From positions 1-64,000 of the forward strand of contig CAXKVR010000115.1 of assembly GCA_964058845.1 (NCBI GenBank): DNA of 64,000 bases, in the 5' to 3' direction. Of this stretch, positions 12,624 to 25,074 are shown piece by piece; positions within the stretch are counted from its first letter, which is position 1, and the number at the start of each line of letters is the position of its first letter. The DNA is from Carex sylvatica. Its lineage: Eukaryota > Streptophyta > Magnoliopsida > Poales > Cyperaceae. The notes beneath the pieces were generated by a model. The model saw nothing but the letters and a program-made list of their open reading frames with translations, made no database searches and was not told the origin of the DNA. The translations under genes and the position numbers were made by a program.

Positions 12624-13727
12624 TATATGAAATTCTCCCTTCAATAAAACATGCATGCTTCATCGTCACTTAAAAAAAAAAAAAAAATTCTTCTCTCCTC
12701 CACTTTCCAAAACCACAAGAAAAGTAAAAAGATGACCTGAATTCCATCCATGTTCTTCGGTCCAGATCAGGAGAGTAGGTGCGCTTGATGGATGAACTAT
12801 AAGAACTTATTGTTTTCTTGGATATAACAAGATTGAATGTTAAGCTGGAATTAGGAGCTCCAAATTAATTAATACATAACCTCTATTCCGAAATGCTAGT
12901 TAATTTGATGGAAGAAAATGTATGAAATCCAAGTTATTATATACAGCTAGCTACATAAAAACAATTATTTATTAGCCCCTATAATGTGTAATAAATCGAA
13001 GAGGAAGAAAGTGGAAACACCAAACAAAAGGCACCATTGCACCAGTCACAGTCAGTCATGTACCAAAAGTGATATATTAAATGCAAAGATGACATACTGA
13101 GAAAGAGAGGAGAGAGGAGAGAGGAGAGAGGAGAGAAGAGGTAAGAAAGAGAAGGGTTGGAAGGAATGGGCTGGGACTGATTAGTTAAGGAGGGGAATCT
13201 GCTTTTTAGCGTCTATGTAAGCAAATTAGGAGTACTGCAATATCGTTTGCAATGGAAAGTAGAGAAAATTGTATGGACCGCATTGAAATACGAAATAGAA
13301 AAATTGTCAAATACAAAGTAATAGCAATCAGTGGTACCCATCAGAAGCCATCTTCCAATATGAGAATGAAGTTCTGAAGTCATTTTGGATAATTCAACAA
13401 AACAGAATGCGGTACCAGCATGTCAGTATCATAAAACATTAGTCATTTCTATCCGTTACAATGAAACTGGTAGAGGTTTACCTCCCACTATTTTTTTTCA
13501 GAAAATAAATAACCCTATCATCAAGCTACTTACTGTATGTAATTCTGAAAACTAATCACTTCAAACATCTTTGACAATGTGGTTTCAAAGGCCAATATGC
13601 GTAATCTATGTAACATTTTTAACAAACAATAATCAAACAGATAAATAGATTCACAGCATAAAAGTTTAATTTTAGCTAAAATTTCAACAACCGCATCATC
13701 TACAACTCGCAAACCATTTTCCGAAAG
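12624..13727. other. Intergenic, 3' flank of the YTH gene
   Basis: No gene is supported. It contains a purine-rich GAGAGGA array (about 13105-13140) and AT-rich unique sequence. Confidence 0.6.
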
Positions 13728-16700
13728 CTAAAATCCTCTCTCACAGGAGATTGTAAACTTTCTCATTTCTTCTTGCACACATTTCTGCACAATACATAAC
13801 TGAGAATATCAAAAATAAATAAAAACAGCAACATGCAGTACTAAGCTGTGGAAAGATAATTGCATCCACTAGAAGAAAATTTCATTTCCATTTACCAACT
13901 TTTATATTATAGGAAGCAGAAAATACTAGTGCTGTACCAAATTGGTTTCCCTTATTTTTATATTGCCCTTTGTGCTTCTTTGACTCGGGCCTAACTTCAA
14001 CCAAATCCAATAGAATTTAAACCTTTCACTGTAACAAAATGAGGAGATTCTGACAAGACAAAGATAAGTACCATGAGATCCTCTTCTGAAAATTGCAGTT
14101 CATTATTTTTCTGAGCCAACTTGCGCCTTTGTTTCTCTTCATAATACTCAAAATCATCCAAAAGGGATTTTTCTGGTTCATACTCCTTAAAAGTACATAG
14201 CATTTTCAAGCCTTGTGGTAGACCTATCTGCAAATTACATACATAAAAAAGCACAATTCAGTAATATGGCTCACCAAACTGATCAGTGTTTGAAATCCTT
14301 AAGACTTCTTCATGTCTTTTTTATTTTATTATTATTTTTTGTAACAAAGGTAGCAAAAGAAAGCCCCAAATGACCAACAAAATTGTAGAACACAACTTCC
14401 AAAGAAATCATATATTAAGTCGCTATTATTTACAACTGTTATTATAAATATGATTTCAATTAATCAACTGTCACACACACAAAAGACATCATAAAATCAA
14501 TAAAAACTAAAATCATGTCATCCTAATTTTATTTCATTATTGCATATTTGACATATTGCCAAGTGCAGCCTCATTCCAGTCATCTCCTTGCATGATATCT
14601 CTATTAAGGCACGACTTAAAAGACTAACAAAACAAGGGTGCTAATTTTGGTTTATTCTAAACAAATAAATGCTTTTTTTTGGCATATTTCACCCAAAAAA
14701 TTACCTCCTGAGTATCTCGACTGAAAGTGACGACCTTGTTGTCATTATTTTCAAGTGTTATCTCACGGAAGTTGTAATTGGGTATGTCCTTTACAATGTG
14801 CCATTTCAAAGGGAAAAAACCACTCCACCAGTCCTGCATCCAGAAGTCCATGGTTTTCTTGAAGTCTACTGGCCCCACCATCTCTGCCAACCCAACAAAT
14901 TGTCCACTTGAATTAACCTAAAAAGCACAAATCAGAAAATTAATTCTTCCTCTGAATCTTTTTAAATTGAGACTGGCCAAATTAGATCTTATTCAAAATG
15001 AAGAAAAAGTAATACGCAAATCAACTGAGACTGCACAACAAAACAAGATTTTTAACAGGATTTTAAAAAGACATGCATCAGGAAGAACAAAAATTTGATA
15101 AATATTGATTATTTGTAAATGTAATAAATAAATACTTGTGACGTCATAGACAAAAGATATAAGGTTTGTTCTACCTATCAACTGTTGCTCTTATCATTCT
15201 TATTCCCACAATAGTAGAATATTACTAAGAAATAAATTTTGCAAGCTGGCCCTTAAAACTTGGAATTTCTCAGCACACAGAGAGAATTTTGTAGCCACAA
15301 AACACAGAGAAAGGGAACAAAGAAACAAATATTACACCGCTATAGCGGAACGGCTAAAAAAATGGTGCTATGCCCATATTACGCCGCTATAGCGCCATAG
15401 CTTTTATGGTCCAAAAACGCTATAGCGCGCTATTTAGAACCCTATTAACAATCAAAGTGGATGATAACAAAAAAGATTACGGAAACCAAATTTCCTACTT
15501 ACCGAGAAAAACAAGAAAATAGGGCATTTTGAACCTTCAACCTCTTGAATCTTTTGCGCATCACGATATGCCAGATCCAGCTTTCTATTCCCATGTGGTG
15601 TGCTTGACCAGACACTGTACTTCATGCTGTGATACACGTCATTCTCACTGAACGACTTTATCATAAAAAATTTTGCTCTGTTGTAACTCACAGCAAAGTC
15701 CTTTCTGTTATACTCACCCTGATCAGCACCCTTCCCTTTCCCTATGCGGGGCCCACAGACAGACACCTCACGATTCCTGGCAGGTTGGTGGGTATTTTTA
15801 TAGTATCTAGTTGGAGGGGTTGGCTGGTAACCGGTTGGACTAGATCTTATGAAATTTCTAGACCGGTGATGATTATTTGCCGCACTGTAGCTATTCATCT
15901 TGCTTGTAGTTGCACGGTTCCCGGGGTAGGCACCATGCACTGGCTGGTTAAGGACAGGTGGAAACTGACCGGCTTGGCAAGGAGCAGCAAAAATCTCCTG
16001 GAAGAAGGAAGGATAGTAAAATTTTAATGGGATGGGAAAAAATATACCAACCAAAACAAAGTTCTGTTTAACCACAAAATTTTGTAACCTGCACACTTTC
16101 CTTAAGCCAAAAACAAAACATCCAACCAAAATTATAGACCAAAAAACTCTAAATTCATACATAATGCCTATGTTGTAAAAATGTATAAATGCATGTTGTT
16201 TATTTACTGTTAACTCAAATTTCCACCTGCTTAACAATCAAAATTTAAGTTCCAAATGGTAAATCTCAATGATCAAGAGGACCAAAACTCTTACAATTAA
16301 TTATTTCTTCTTCCTCTTGATCTTCACTAGAAAACCAACCAAATATTTAACTATTTTCATGTGCAAGCATTGCTAGTCAGGTTGATAAAGGCAAATGATA
16401 TAGATTTGCCATTGGAAATTGGAATGAGAGTACGACAAGTAATTGAAATACGCACAAATAATTTATTTTGTTCTAATAATTTGGAGTTCATGTGTACGAT
16501 CAAGAGGTCCAAAACTCAGCAGAAAGACTCTTACAACAAACCATTATTTTTTCTTCCTCTTGATCTTCACTAGAAAACCAACCAAATATTTAACGATTTT
16601 CATGTGCAAGCATTGCTAGTCAAGTTGATACAGGAAAATCAAATATAGGTTTGCCATTGGAAATTGGAATGAGTACGAAAAATAATTGAAATGCATACAA

Positions 16701-17713
16701 ATCTGTATCTTTTTCGTTGTTGTACTCTCATCCCAATTACTTCATGTCGAAGGATACAGCTAAAAAAACTTAGAATTTGTGTGGGTACGCAAATAATTAT
16801 ATAGCCCGAAACAAAAATTAGAAACAGCTAAAAAAAATGAGTTCACAGTAGCCAAACTCATAATAACTGACGTGCTTTGGTATTTGTGTGCTACAAAAAT
16901 GCACACATACCTTGTTTCGAGGATCCAAAGACCAAGAGGTGCAATTAGAAGAATTTCCAAAATCAGGTGCTGGTGTTGTCGAGTATGGGTCACTGAAGTT
17001 GCGAGATGTGCCTTCATTTTTGGTAGAACTATACTGCCTGTCATAGCTATTACTCATGTTGCCTCTTGTTCTTCTAAATGTAGTAGCGGGTTTGATATCT
17101 ATCAAGAAAGGCTTCATTCCTTTAATCTTCTTCACAAAACATGGGATGTAGTGGTCTAAAGAAGCATCCTGACAAAACAGATTATTAGTTCTCATAAGTT
17201 GTATCACTACAAACGCATAAGTGTTAACTTTGATTCTGTCAATTATTTCCAACTTTTTCCCTAATAAAATTACATAACAACAGCCCCTCACAGTGACTCA
17301 ATTTTCAACGATATGCAATATTTATAAAGGGAGTGAAATAGTAGGGAAAACATATCTGCTCATCAAAGAGCTTATATCATAAACCAAAAGAAAGAGATCA
17401 AATTTCAGTAGGGAAAATACCAAGTACTAATACACTAAAATAATGACACAAGAAGAAGCATGGTAAGTGAAAGTACCTCAACATCTACTGTGTTGGTTCT
17501 AGCATTGGGTGGAGCAAAACCCGTTCCGTTCTCCCTAAGATGACCTATAAAGAACCAATAAAACTCATAACTTCAACTGATCAAAGGTTGATTGATCTTG
17601 AAAGCTAATTAGAAAGAAAACTTTGGAGAATTACCGAAATGCCTTCCGTGCTCGCTAGTATCTGATGAGGAATTAGCATCTTGATGATTAAGTAAATCAA
17701 TTCGTTCCTTCAT
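13728..17713 (-). CDS. YTH-domain m6A-reader protein, ECT type, 7 coding exons
   Basis: Exons 17713-17635, 17544-17477, 17168-16911, 15997-15503, 14917-14705, 14227-14072 and 13784-13728 join in frame to 441 residues. Residues 1-239 are a low-complexity, Ser/Asn/Tyr/Pro-rich region. The YTH domain runs from about 240 to 390: YNRAKFFMIKSFSENDV, then YSVWSSTPHGNRKLD, CPIFLFFS, GQFVGLAEMVGPVDF, DFWMQDWWSGFFPLKWH, ENNDNKVVTFSRDTQE and GLPQGLKML. The three cage tryptophans expected to hold N6-methyladenosine are present (W265, W326, W331), so binding is probably intact. ECT proteins are cytoplasmic readers affecting mRNA fate. At 441 residues it is shorter than most ECT proteins. The first ATG follows an acceptor-like AATAG, so a noncoding first exon is likely. 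The last exon (18 residues, basic) rests only on splice consensus and frame. Confidence 0.9.
15335..15440. mobile_element. Short hAT-like MITE relic in an intron of the YTH gene
   Basis: It carries repeated CGCTATAGCG motifs, the phrase CATAGCTTTTATGG and CCAAAAACGCTATAGCGC, and ends GCTATTTAGAACC. The same order occurs in a better preserved copy at 35.65-35.79 kb. It lies between coding exons 4 and 5, and its left end is degraded. Confidence 0.65.
16271..16702. repeat. Tandem duplication of ~220 bp in an intron of the YTH gene
   Basis: Two direct copies (about 16271-16459 and 16498-16702) share CTTCCTCTTGATCTTCACTA, CATGTGCAAGCATTGCTAGT and TTTGCCATTGGAAATTGGAA. They lie in the intron between coding exons 3 and 4 and differ by small indels. 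Confidence 0.9.
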
Positions 17714-18229
17714 CTATTGAAGAAATAAGAATGACAATAGTATTAACAATAATAGCTCAAACAACAAGAACAGGGAAAACATGAAAGAAAGAAAGAAGCA
17801 ACACCACCAGTTAAACATATATATACAAATTCACCTGTACCCCTAAACCATGGAATAGGGAATAAGGGGTTTAGGCCTTACTCCACCAAACACAGATTAA
17901 TTTAGACCGGACTAACTAGGCGTACCTCTAAAATTAGGCCTCTAAATTTAAACCACCTCTCTTACGAGAATTTGTGAGTATCAGTGCTTAATTGTGTTGG
18001 ATCCTCGTGGATACTCCTGTCAGTAATAGCGATACTCTCGGAGATAATAATTTCTGTCGGCTAACCCTCGAAAATAGTCAATTTTTCGAGTAACGCTAAT
18101 TTCTGTCGGCTAACCCCAATCCCAACAGAAACTAACCTTTCTTTGTGTCCGAGTAACGCCAATTTTTGCTTCTACTGATTGGTTATTTTACCAATTCGAT
18201 TCTTCCAAGGTTAAGCCGCAAAAGGGATG

Positions 18230-18230
<1 letters not shown>

Positions 18231-18266
<36 letters not shown>
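18231..18266. repeat. (GATT)n microsatellite
   Basis: About nine GATT units in an unbroken run, some 520 bp upstream of the YTH start codon. Confidence 0.95.
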
Positions 18267-18360
18267 TATGGTCTATTCTATGGATGAATGATTGGAAGAT
18301 ATATTTGGGATAGCGGGATGCCGGGATGAACTATTTTCAGTTAATTGTAGGGGAAACAAG

Positions 18361-18488
18361 TAACTCAAATTTTGAGTATACACCTGAACCGTCCGATCAG
18401 AATCTGGATCAATCCAACACGGATCACTTTATTGTACTCGTGCCAAAACAAATGTGACGGTCTGGATGTAAACTCAAAATTTGAGTTA
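18361..18488. mobile_element. Short hairpin MITE
   Basis: The ends TAACTCAAATTTTGAG and CTCAAAATTTGAGTTA are inverted copies of each other enclosing ~96 bp. The interior has ACCGTCCGATCAGAATCTGG, and a similar phrase (ACCGTCGGATCAGAATCGG) recurs at about 45.4 kb, suggesting a small family. Confidence 0.65.
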
Positions 18489-18554
18489 TTTTCGGTGATA
18501 TTAATTCAGCAAGATTGGTCTGCCCTCTGCCGTCTGCTAGACGAAGACGACGAA

Positions 18555-18756
18555 CCGAAATTTTTTTAGTTAGAACTTAGAACCCTAATAAATTATAATT
18601 AAATAAACACCATCCAACCTCTCAAATTTGAATTTTTATTACTCATCCAGCACCAAATTTTTTAATGCACTGAATATGTGTACCAAATTAATTTTTTTAT
18701 TATTTATTTTTTGTTTTTTATTATTTGTTGTGCACCTTCGGTATGCGCACCAAATA

Positions 18757-18793
<37 letters not shown>

Positions 18794-19296
18794 TTACTTC
18801 TATTCTAAATTGTTTGAAATTTTTAGACTAAATTTTTTTTCTGTTCTACATATAATTTGTAGTATAAAACGTTGATCGAATTGTGCGTAAAATTTGTAGC
18901 AATTTGCACACCAACTTAGTACAAAACACTTCTCATATTGTGTGTATAATTTGTTGTAGTAATTTTTAGATAAAAGTTAGTCTAAAGTTTTATTTGTTAA
19001 ATAAGTGTGTATAATTTTTTATAATTTCACCGTCAAATTTTATGTGTACATATAATTTTAAATACCACAGAACGAAATAGAATTGACAAAAAAAAATTAG
19101 ACAAAAAATTTCAAACAATTTAGAACAAAACTAAAAAAATAATAAAAAAAAAAAATTTGGTATGCATACCCAATTCAAGCATCAAAATATTTGATGTCCG
19201 CACTGGGTATGCGTGAGTGGTAAAAATTCAAATTTGAGGTTTTGAGGGGTGGTTGTTTAATTTAAATTTTTTGAGGTACTATTTAAAAAATTTCGG
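18555..19296. mobile_element. 742-bp Mutator-type foldback element
   Basis: The two halves are imperfect inverted copies (for example CTCAAATTTGAATTTTTA against TAAAAATTCAAATTTGAG). The ends read CCGAAATTTTTT and AAAAAATTTCGG. The flanks GACGACGAA (18546-18554) and GATGAGGAA (19297-19305) match at 7 of 9 positions, as expected for an aged 9-bp Mutator-type target duplication. An ATT trinucleotide array lies inside the left arm. Confidence 0.8.
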
Positions 19297-19305
19297 GATG
19301 AGGAA

Positions 19306-21428
19306 ACATATTTTTATTGGGCCTCATTTACCAATAAAGCGATGAGAATTGAATTGTATTCCAGGAACACTTTATGGTGACATTTGATGGGAATTCGAGT
19401 TTCAATTCATTTATTTCAATTGTAAAATTAAATTTAAGATAAAATTAAATTCAAGATAAAGTTTACCATTGCAATAGAGAAACGGAGCAACGAAAGCACT
19501 TGTCGATTCTAACAACAAATTTGATGTAACTTTTGCTTTGACTCACTCAGGTCGAGCCTATATGCTAGCACCAAATTAACAGCTCTTTTTATCTCTCCTT
19601 TCTCTCTTTTATGAAAATTAAGATTTATGCACTATATAATTATTATATATTTTACCGATTCAATATACTGCCTTTTTATAATAACCTTCAAGTCGGTTTT
19701 CTAAAAACCGCACCTTCCCAAAATAACTGAAATAATATGGAGCGAGGGGAGATATTGGACAAAGTGGACTCCATAAATAGAATATATAATTACACCAAAT
19801 TTGACACATAATCAGTATGTTGATAACTTGATATATAATTATTTAATTCTAACTTCAAAAATTAATACATTTAATTTCAGTCCATATAATTGGTCCGAAG
19901 TATATTTTTAGAAACATTATGTATATTTATCATTTAGAAAAACTGATTGTTCATCTAGAAATTAACCTTCCTAATTAATGCAACGAGATGAAAAAAAATC
20001 CAAACAAAACTAATATTGAGAAAAATTATAGCAAACCGGACTTTCTTGTACAATACAAGAATAGAACTTTTATTGTATGTGTCCACACCCTCAATCGATA
20101 AAATAATTATATATATGTGACATATTGTTTCTTCTACAACACTGTTATTAAATTCGGATCAAACTGGCGATTAAATCGGAAAAAATCGGATTCAGAACCA
20201 CATCTGATTCAGTTCAAATAAAAGATCAAATATGCATGTTAACTGAAAAAAAATTGGTTTTTTCAATTTGTAGACAAACTCAAAAAAATGGTTGCACATG
20301 ATTTCTTCTTTTGAGGAAGAAAATGTAGCATCTTTTGAAGAGAAAAAGATAACATGTGGTAGATATTTTTCTGTGAATAAGTATGTATTGTTTTTGTGTT
20401 ATGTAATAATTATTTTTAGACAATTATGTATTTATATATAATCAAATAGTCATCATAATTTTATATTCTTTTACAAAAATTCTGAAATGTTGAAATTATA
20501 TTATGGGTCGTCCGAAGTTTGTTTGATCACAAAAAAATGATTTTTTTTCGTATGTAGTTATTCAATTTTAAATAAAGTATAAAACTATAAAATATCTTTA
20601 TTATAAAATTATATCAAGTATTTCTACGGTGTCTTATTTTCATAATTGTAAGAATAAATTATTTATGCTCAATTTTGAGCACAGAGAATGTATTTCTTGC
20701 AATTTTTAATAATCTGTAAATTTATTTTTACAGTTATTTAATACTACGTGGAAATTTTCACTGTATAAATGATAATTTTTATAATAACATTTATATCTCA
20801 TAATTATATAAATATTTAGAAAAACAAATATTAAAAAAACAGTAATCGAACCGGTTGATTCATTAGTCCAACCGATGAACTACTATTTTGTAGCTTTACC
20901 GAGTTGACACCCGGTTCGATTATAATAACATTGTTCTACAATTTTGAGTTTCCATTTATTATCTTAATTTTTTCTTCTCTTTTTGTGGTTTGTGTCTCGC
21001 TGTAGTGCTATATTTAGATAGTATATTTTATTATTTTGGTTGTGTTTACTGGGAAAGTTTAGGCCATCCAATCAATAATTGGTGGGTTACAGCTTCTTTT
21101 CTTCATTCCCATGACATGTATCAGGCCTTTTCAATTTCATTGAGATAATCTTTTTCTTTTCTTTTTTCCTTTTTTTTCGGTTAGAGTTTAGTAATGTGTG
21201 TTGATTTTGGAAATTATTGGCGTTCTCCAAAAGGCATTATATGTCGTTCTTTGTTAAAATGAAGTTATATGAGTTTAATTTATTTGAATCAAATTGAGTT
21301 TAAAAAATAATAACAAATTAAATTTTAGTGATTCCAAGCTCATGTCATTTAACGTTTAATTATTATCTTATGTAATAAATTAAGCTGAAATAGACAAATT
21401 AATTAGCCAGAGAGAGATGGGCAAAATA
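19306..21428. other. Intergenic with a hAT element
   Basis: AT-rich sequence with no supported gene; the only recognisable structure is the element at 20140-20933. Confidence 0.6.
20140..20933. mobile_element. Nonautonomous hAT element, 794 bp
   Basis: It starts CACTGTTATTA and ends TAATAACATTG, an inverted pair. A perfect 8-bp duplication, TTCTACAA, occupies 20132-20139 and 20934-20941. Near both ends are AACCGG/CCGGTT-type motifs. No transposase frame remains. Confidence 0.85.
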
Positions 21429-21836
21429 GTTTTAAGAATAAGTCCAGTTTAACCAAGCCCAAAGTGCCTGTCCATATCCGTACTGACAGGAACGGACCCA
21501 GTAAAAGAAGGCCCAATAAAGATTGTTTTCAGAATAAGTCCAGTTTAACCAAGCCCAAAGTGCCTGTCCATATCCGTACTGACAGGAACGGACCCAGTAA
21601 AAGAAGGCCCAATAAAGATTGTTTTCAGAATAAGTCCAGTTTAATCAAGCCCAAAGTGCCTGTCCATATCCGTACTGACAGGAACGGACCCAGTAAAAGA
21701 AGGCCCAATAAAGATTGTTTTCAGAATAAGTCCAGCTTAACCAAGCCCAAAGTGCCTGTCCATATCCTTACTGACAGGAACGGACCCAGTAAAAGAAGGC
21801 CCAATAAAGATTCTCAAGAAAAGAAGGCCCAATAAG
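21429..21836 (+). repeat. 96-bp tandem repeat (about 4 copies) with an open frame across it
   Basis: The phrase AAAGTGCCTGTCCATATCC recurs at 21461, 21557, 21653 and 21749, exactly 96 bp apart, with very few differences. The period is a multiple of three, so one frame (21464-21835, 123 codons) stays open through all copies, reading a 32-residue unit with NGPSKRRPNKDCFQNKSSL. I know no such protein. Openness is expected once one unit lacks stops, so I treat it as a minisatellite. Confidence 0.9.
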
Positions 21837-22324
21837 AAGCTTATCTCATGGGCTCCTGCCTCTGTTCCTTTCTACAATTCCAGTGAAAGAAAATTAAAGA
21901 TAAGGAATTGAGACCTGACTGCAAAACTCAATATTAATTAAGGGGAGATCACACCATTATTCGTATGTTCAACCCTTCAAGGTCATATTTAGTTGCTACT
22001 TAGTTTTAACAAGTATTAAGTTGCTTATTCTATTTTACTTCTTATTCTTTATAAATTAGTGAATTTTTTAGATAAAATCTGGATTGTCTGTCTGATTTAA
22101 ATCAACACTCCTATGCGTTATAAGCATGGGTCGGATTCATGCAAATTCTAATTCTAATTGTATGGTCCATAAATTAACTCAAACGGTACAGTGATTCGGA
22201 TGCGGATTCGGTCAGAGCTGGAAGGGGATTTTTTTTTAAAAAAATTTTAAAATTTGTAAATTAGAGGATAAGTAGAAATTTACTCCAGAACAAGCAAGAA
22301 AATGGACAAGCAGATCAGATATCG

Positions 22325-22361
<37 letters not shown>

Positions 22362-22365
<4 letters not shown>

Positions 22366-22766
22366 AGCGGCTAAATTGCTGCTGGCAGCATTTCTGTCCG
22401 AAGTGCTGCCGGCTGTTTTTTTATTTTGTGATGTCCAAACAACAAATCCAAACCGTTAGATGTTTAATCCATATTATAATCTACTTGGAGACCAAATTTT
22501 ATATTTTTCTGAATTTTTTTACTATTTATTAAACTGGTTTGAAAACTGCTGATTTCAATGCTGCAGAAATTTACTGAAATCAGCAGTTTTCAAACCAGCT
22601 TAATAAATAGTAAAAAAATTCAGAAAAATGTAAAATTTGGTCTCCAAGTAGATTATAATATGGATTAAACATCTAACGGTTTTGATTTGTTGTTTGGACA
22701 TCACAAAATAAAAAAACAGCCGGCAGCACCTCGGGCAGAAATGCTGCCAGCAGCAATTTAGTCGCT

Positions 22767-22770
<4 letters not shown>
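22362..22770. mobile_element. Near-perfect palindromic MITE in a (TA)n tract
   Basis: About 195-bp arms face each other around 22.56 kb. The ends are AGGGAGCGGCTAAATTGCTG and its near-exact inverse ending GTCGCTCCCT. Matching internal blocks include CTTGGAGACCAAATTTTA, AACCGTTAGATGTTTAATCC and AAAACTGCTGATTTCA. Long TA arrays flank both sides (22330-22361 and 22771-22810), so a TA target duplication cannot be separated from the microsatellite. Confidence 0.9.
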
Positions 22771-22810
<40 letters not shown>

Positions 22811-22813
<3 letters not shown>

Positions 22814-24265
22814 TATTACTCATGATATTGTTGTCTCATGTCTGGATGATCAAACTATAAACATATATGTTGTAGGTGTCAAGTAGTTTCTTGGTCCCAA
22901 CACACACACACATATATATATATTAGTTAATTTCTACAAGGATGTTGTATATATGGTCCCAAAAATGGATATCATTTTCATTTTGGGTGACCAATAATAT
23001 ACTTTTCATATCTTTGATATATCCAGTTAGCATGAAAATTACATCTAGCTGTTAGTGCAAAAATTCATTGTTCCTTTCAATTGAAATTAGTTGTATTTAG
23101 TTAATCACCTTTTAGAAAAGAAAACAAATAGAACAAGCAAAGTATTATTTCAACTATTTGAGTAAAAGTAGATGCACATACAATCATGTAATTATCATCT
23201 AGAGCTGCATAGTTAGTCCAATGTGTGACCAGACTTATTGGTGTTTAATTAATTTTAGTCTGACTTTGGCTAGATTTTTAGATTGTCGTTCAAGTTTGAA
23301 TTGTAAAACATTTGAATTGACTCATTCAAGGTCAACTTGATCACAGCTGAACATTAAAATTATATATATATTTTTTAGAGTGTCTAACAATTAATTATAA
23401 ATTAATATTATTATTAGTGGTTCATCTCAATAGAAATTAGTGAATTTGCACATATTATTATTTAAAATAATTATAAATTAAATAATACAAAAACATAATA
23501 AAGAAATAATTATGTAAAATTTGAAGTCAATTTGACTTTGAGTTAACTGCAGCTCAATAGCTCTATAAATTCCTGGGTCAAATAAAAGATGAGGTGAAAT
23601 TAGTTCACTTCAGTTGGACTCTGAATAAAGTTGAAAAATGGTCTTCTATTGTAAATTTGTAATGCTATTCTCAGTCGTTTTTAATTTCACACAAACTTTA
23701 CTTGGTTAAATATTTTTAACATGCTTAGGCTAAGTCGACTAATTTTGTTCTCGGGAAATGATCTGTTGCATAATAAAATAGAATAGATTGATAGCTGTTT
23801 TGCAGTTGAAAGAGTTGGTGCCGGTATCTCGGCTAAAAATGAAATACATCTCAATGGACAATGGCTGTTGACCTGTTGTAACTTGTAAGTTGTTTATATT
23901 TTATTTTCTTCATGATTTTATGTGTTTGTATCTTGAATTGAATGATTAGAGAGAGAGAGATGGAAAGTGAAGAAATAATGGATAGCACGAGGGATGTTCT
24001 TAACTTCTTATTTCCCGAGACAAAATTAAGATTATCTAATTAATAATAATTAATACCGTTCCTTGTCCTTGTCCATTACTCTCACCTGAGCTGAGCTGAG
24101 CTGAGCTGTTGGCCCATCCGTCGACACCATTTCTTTAATTGCTACAAAAATATATTACTTCCATTTTTATTCATATATCTTCATTCATGATTATGCTAAT
24201 CAGCATAGCCGCTTCTAAAGATTTTGGATCGGTGCCCATGAAAATTTTGGACCATTTATATATAC
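22811..24265. other. Intergenic, no supported gene
   Basis: AT-rich sequence with short CA/TA and GA runs and a small GAGCT pentamer run (about 24088-24110). No coding frame is convincing. Confidence 0.6.
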
Positions 24266-25074
24266 CAGTATTGTAAAAAATAACAGTCTTAACGGACGAT
24301 TATATGCTGGTTTAATCGTTAACGGCGGTCAAACTGTTATGAATACACTTATTGGAGATCTATTAGTAAATTTTTCTGATTAATCAACCGATTATTCTCG
24401 ATTATTCTCAATTATTACGTTTATTCTCATTTGATCGTATGTTTATTTCCGTTTATTTCCATTTATTTTCGTTTATTCCAGTGATTATTTATTTTTACAT
24501 TCCTTTTTTTTTGTGACTGTGTGATAATAAGTTTCATAAATCATATATTGCAGTTTTATTTGTGCTTGACTATACATTCAATTTTTTATATATGTTTTTT
24601 CTTCTTACTTATTTTAAATTAATTGATTAATTTCTCTATTATTTATATACCATATATTTTTCTTAATGTAATTTTTTCAATTAGTACAGCATATTTATAT
24701 ATTAAATTAAGTTGTTATTATAAACTAAATTTAGTGATTTTATGTTGGAATGTTTCATGTCTTTCAAATAATATATTATTAGTATTTGAAAACACTTAAT
24801 TTTTGAATTTATTTTTTCATTAAATAAATGTGTTACTTACACATGTAAAGTGTGTGTGTATTGTTAAGCATGGTGTCATGTTATAATAATAGAACTAAGT
24901 TAAATTAAGTTTATTTGATAAATTTAATGAGTTAAATAAATTATGCATATATAAACATAATTTTAATAAAAATACAAAATTGTCCGCATAATTCTGATTA
25001 ATCGGACGCATACTGATTAATCGCTTGACTGTATCATGTCGTTCGACAAGCGTATACCGTTATTTACAATATTG
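24266..25074. mobile_element. Nonautonomous hAT element, 809 bp
   Basis: It begins CAGTATTGTAAAAAATAACA and ends CGTTATTTACAATATTG, with a perfect 8-bp target duplication, ATATATAC, at 24258-24265 and 25075-25082. Subterminal regions carry repeated GATTAATCG / CGATTATTC-like motifs. Its ends resemble those of the ~173-bp elements at 53.5-53.9 kb (CAGTGTTGTAAA), so they probably share a transposase source. Confidence 0.9.

Larger units (their letters stand above)
17714..18554. promoter_or_regulatory. Upstream region of the YTH gene
   Basis: This should contain the promoter and probably a noncoding first exon. The phrase TTTCTGTCGGCTAACCC occurs twice (about 18049 and 18100). A GATT tetramer array lies at 18231-18266 and a hairpin MITE at 18361-18488. 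I could not fix a TATA box or transcription start. Confidence 0.4.

Noticed and set aside
15452..16237. A single-exon 261-aa protein
   Set aside because: Only residues encoded by 15503-15997 fit the YTH gene. Both ends run into introns with clear GT/AG borders, and the outer parts have no family character.
21464..21835. 123-codon ORF as a protein-coding gene
   Set aside because: It is the translation of a 96-bp tandem repeat, a multiple of three, so an open frame is expected without selection. No family match is known to me.
22302..22532. ORFs rich in Tyr/Ile repeats (also 18628-18875, 25609-25824 and 49053-49268)
   Set aside because: They are translations of TA, ATT, CA or GA microsatellites.
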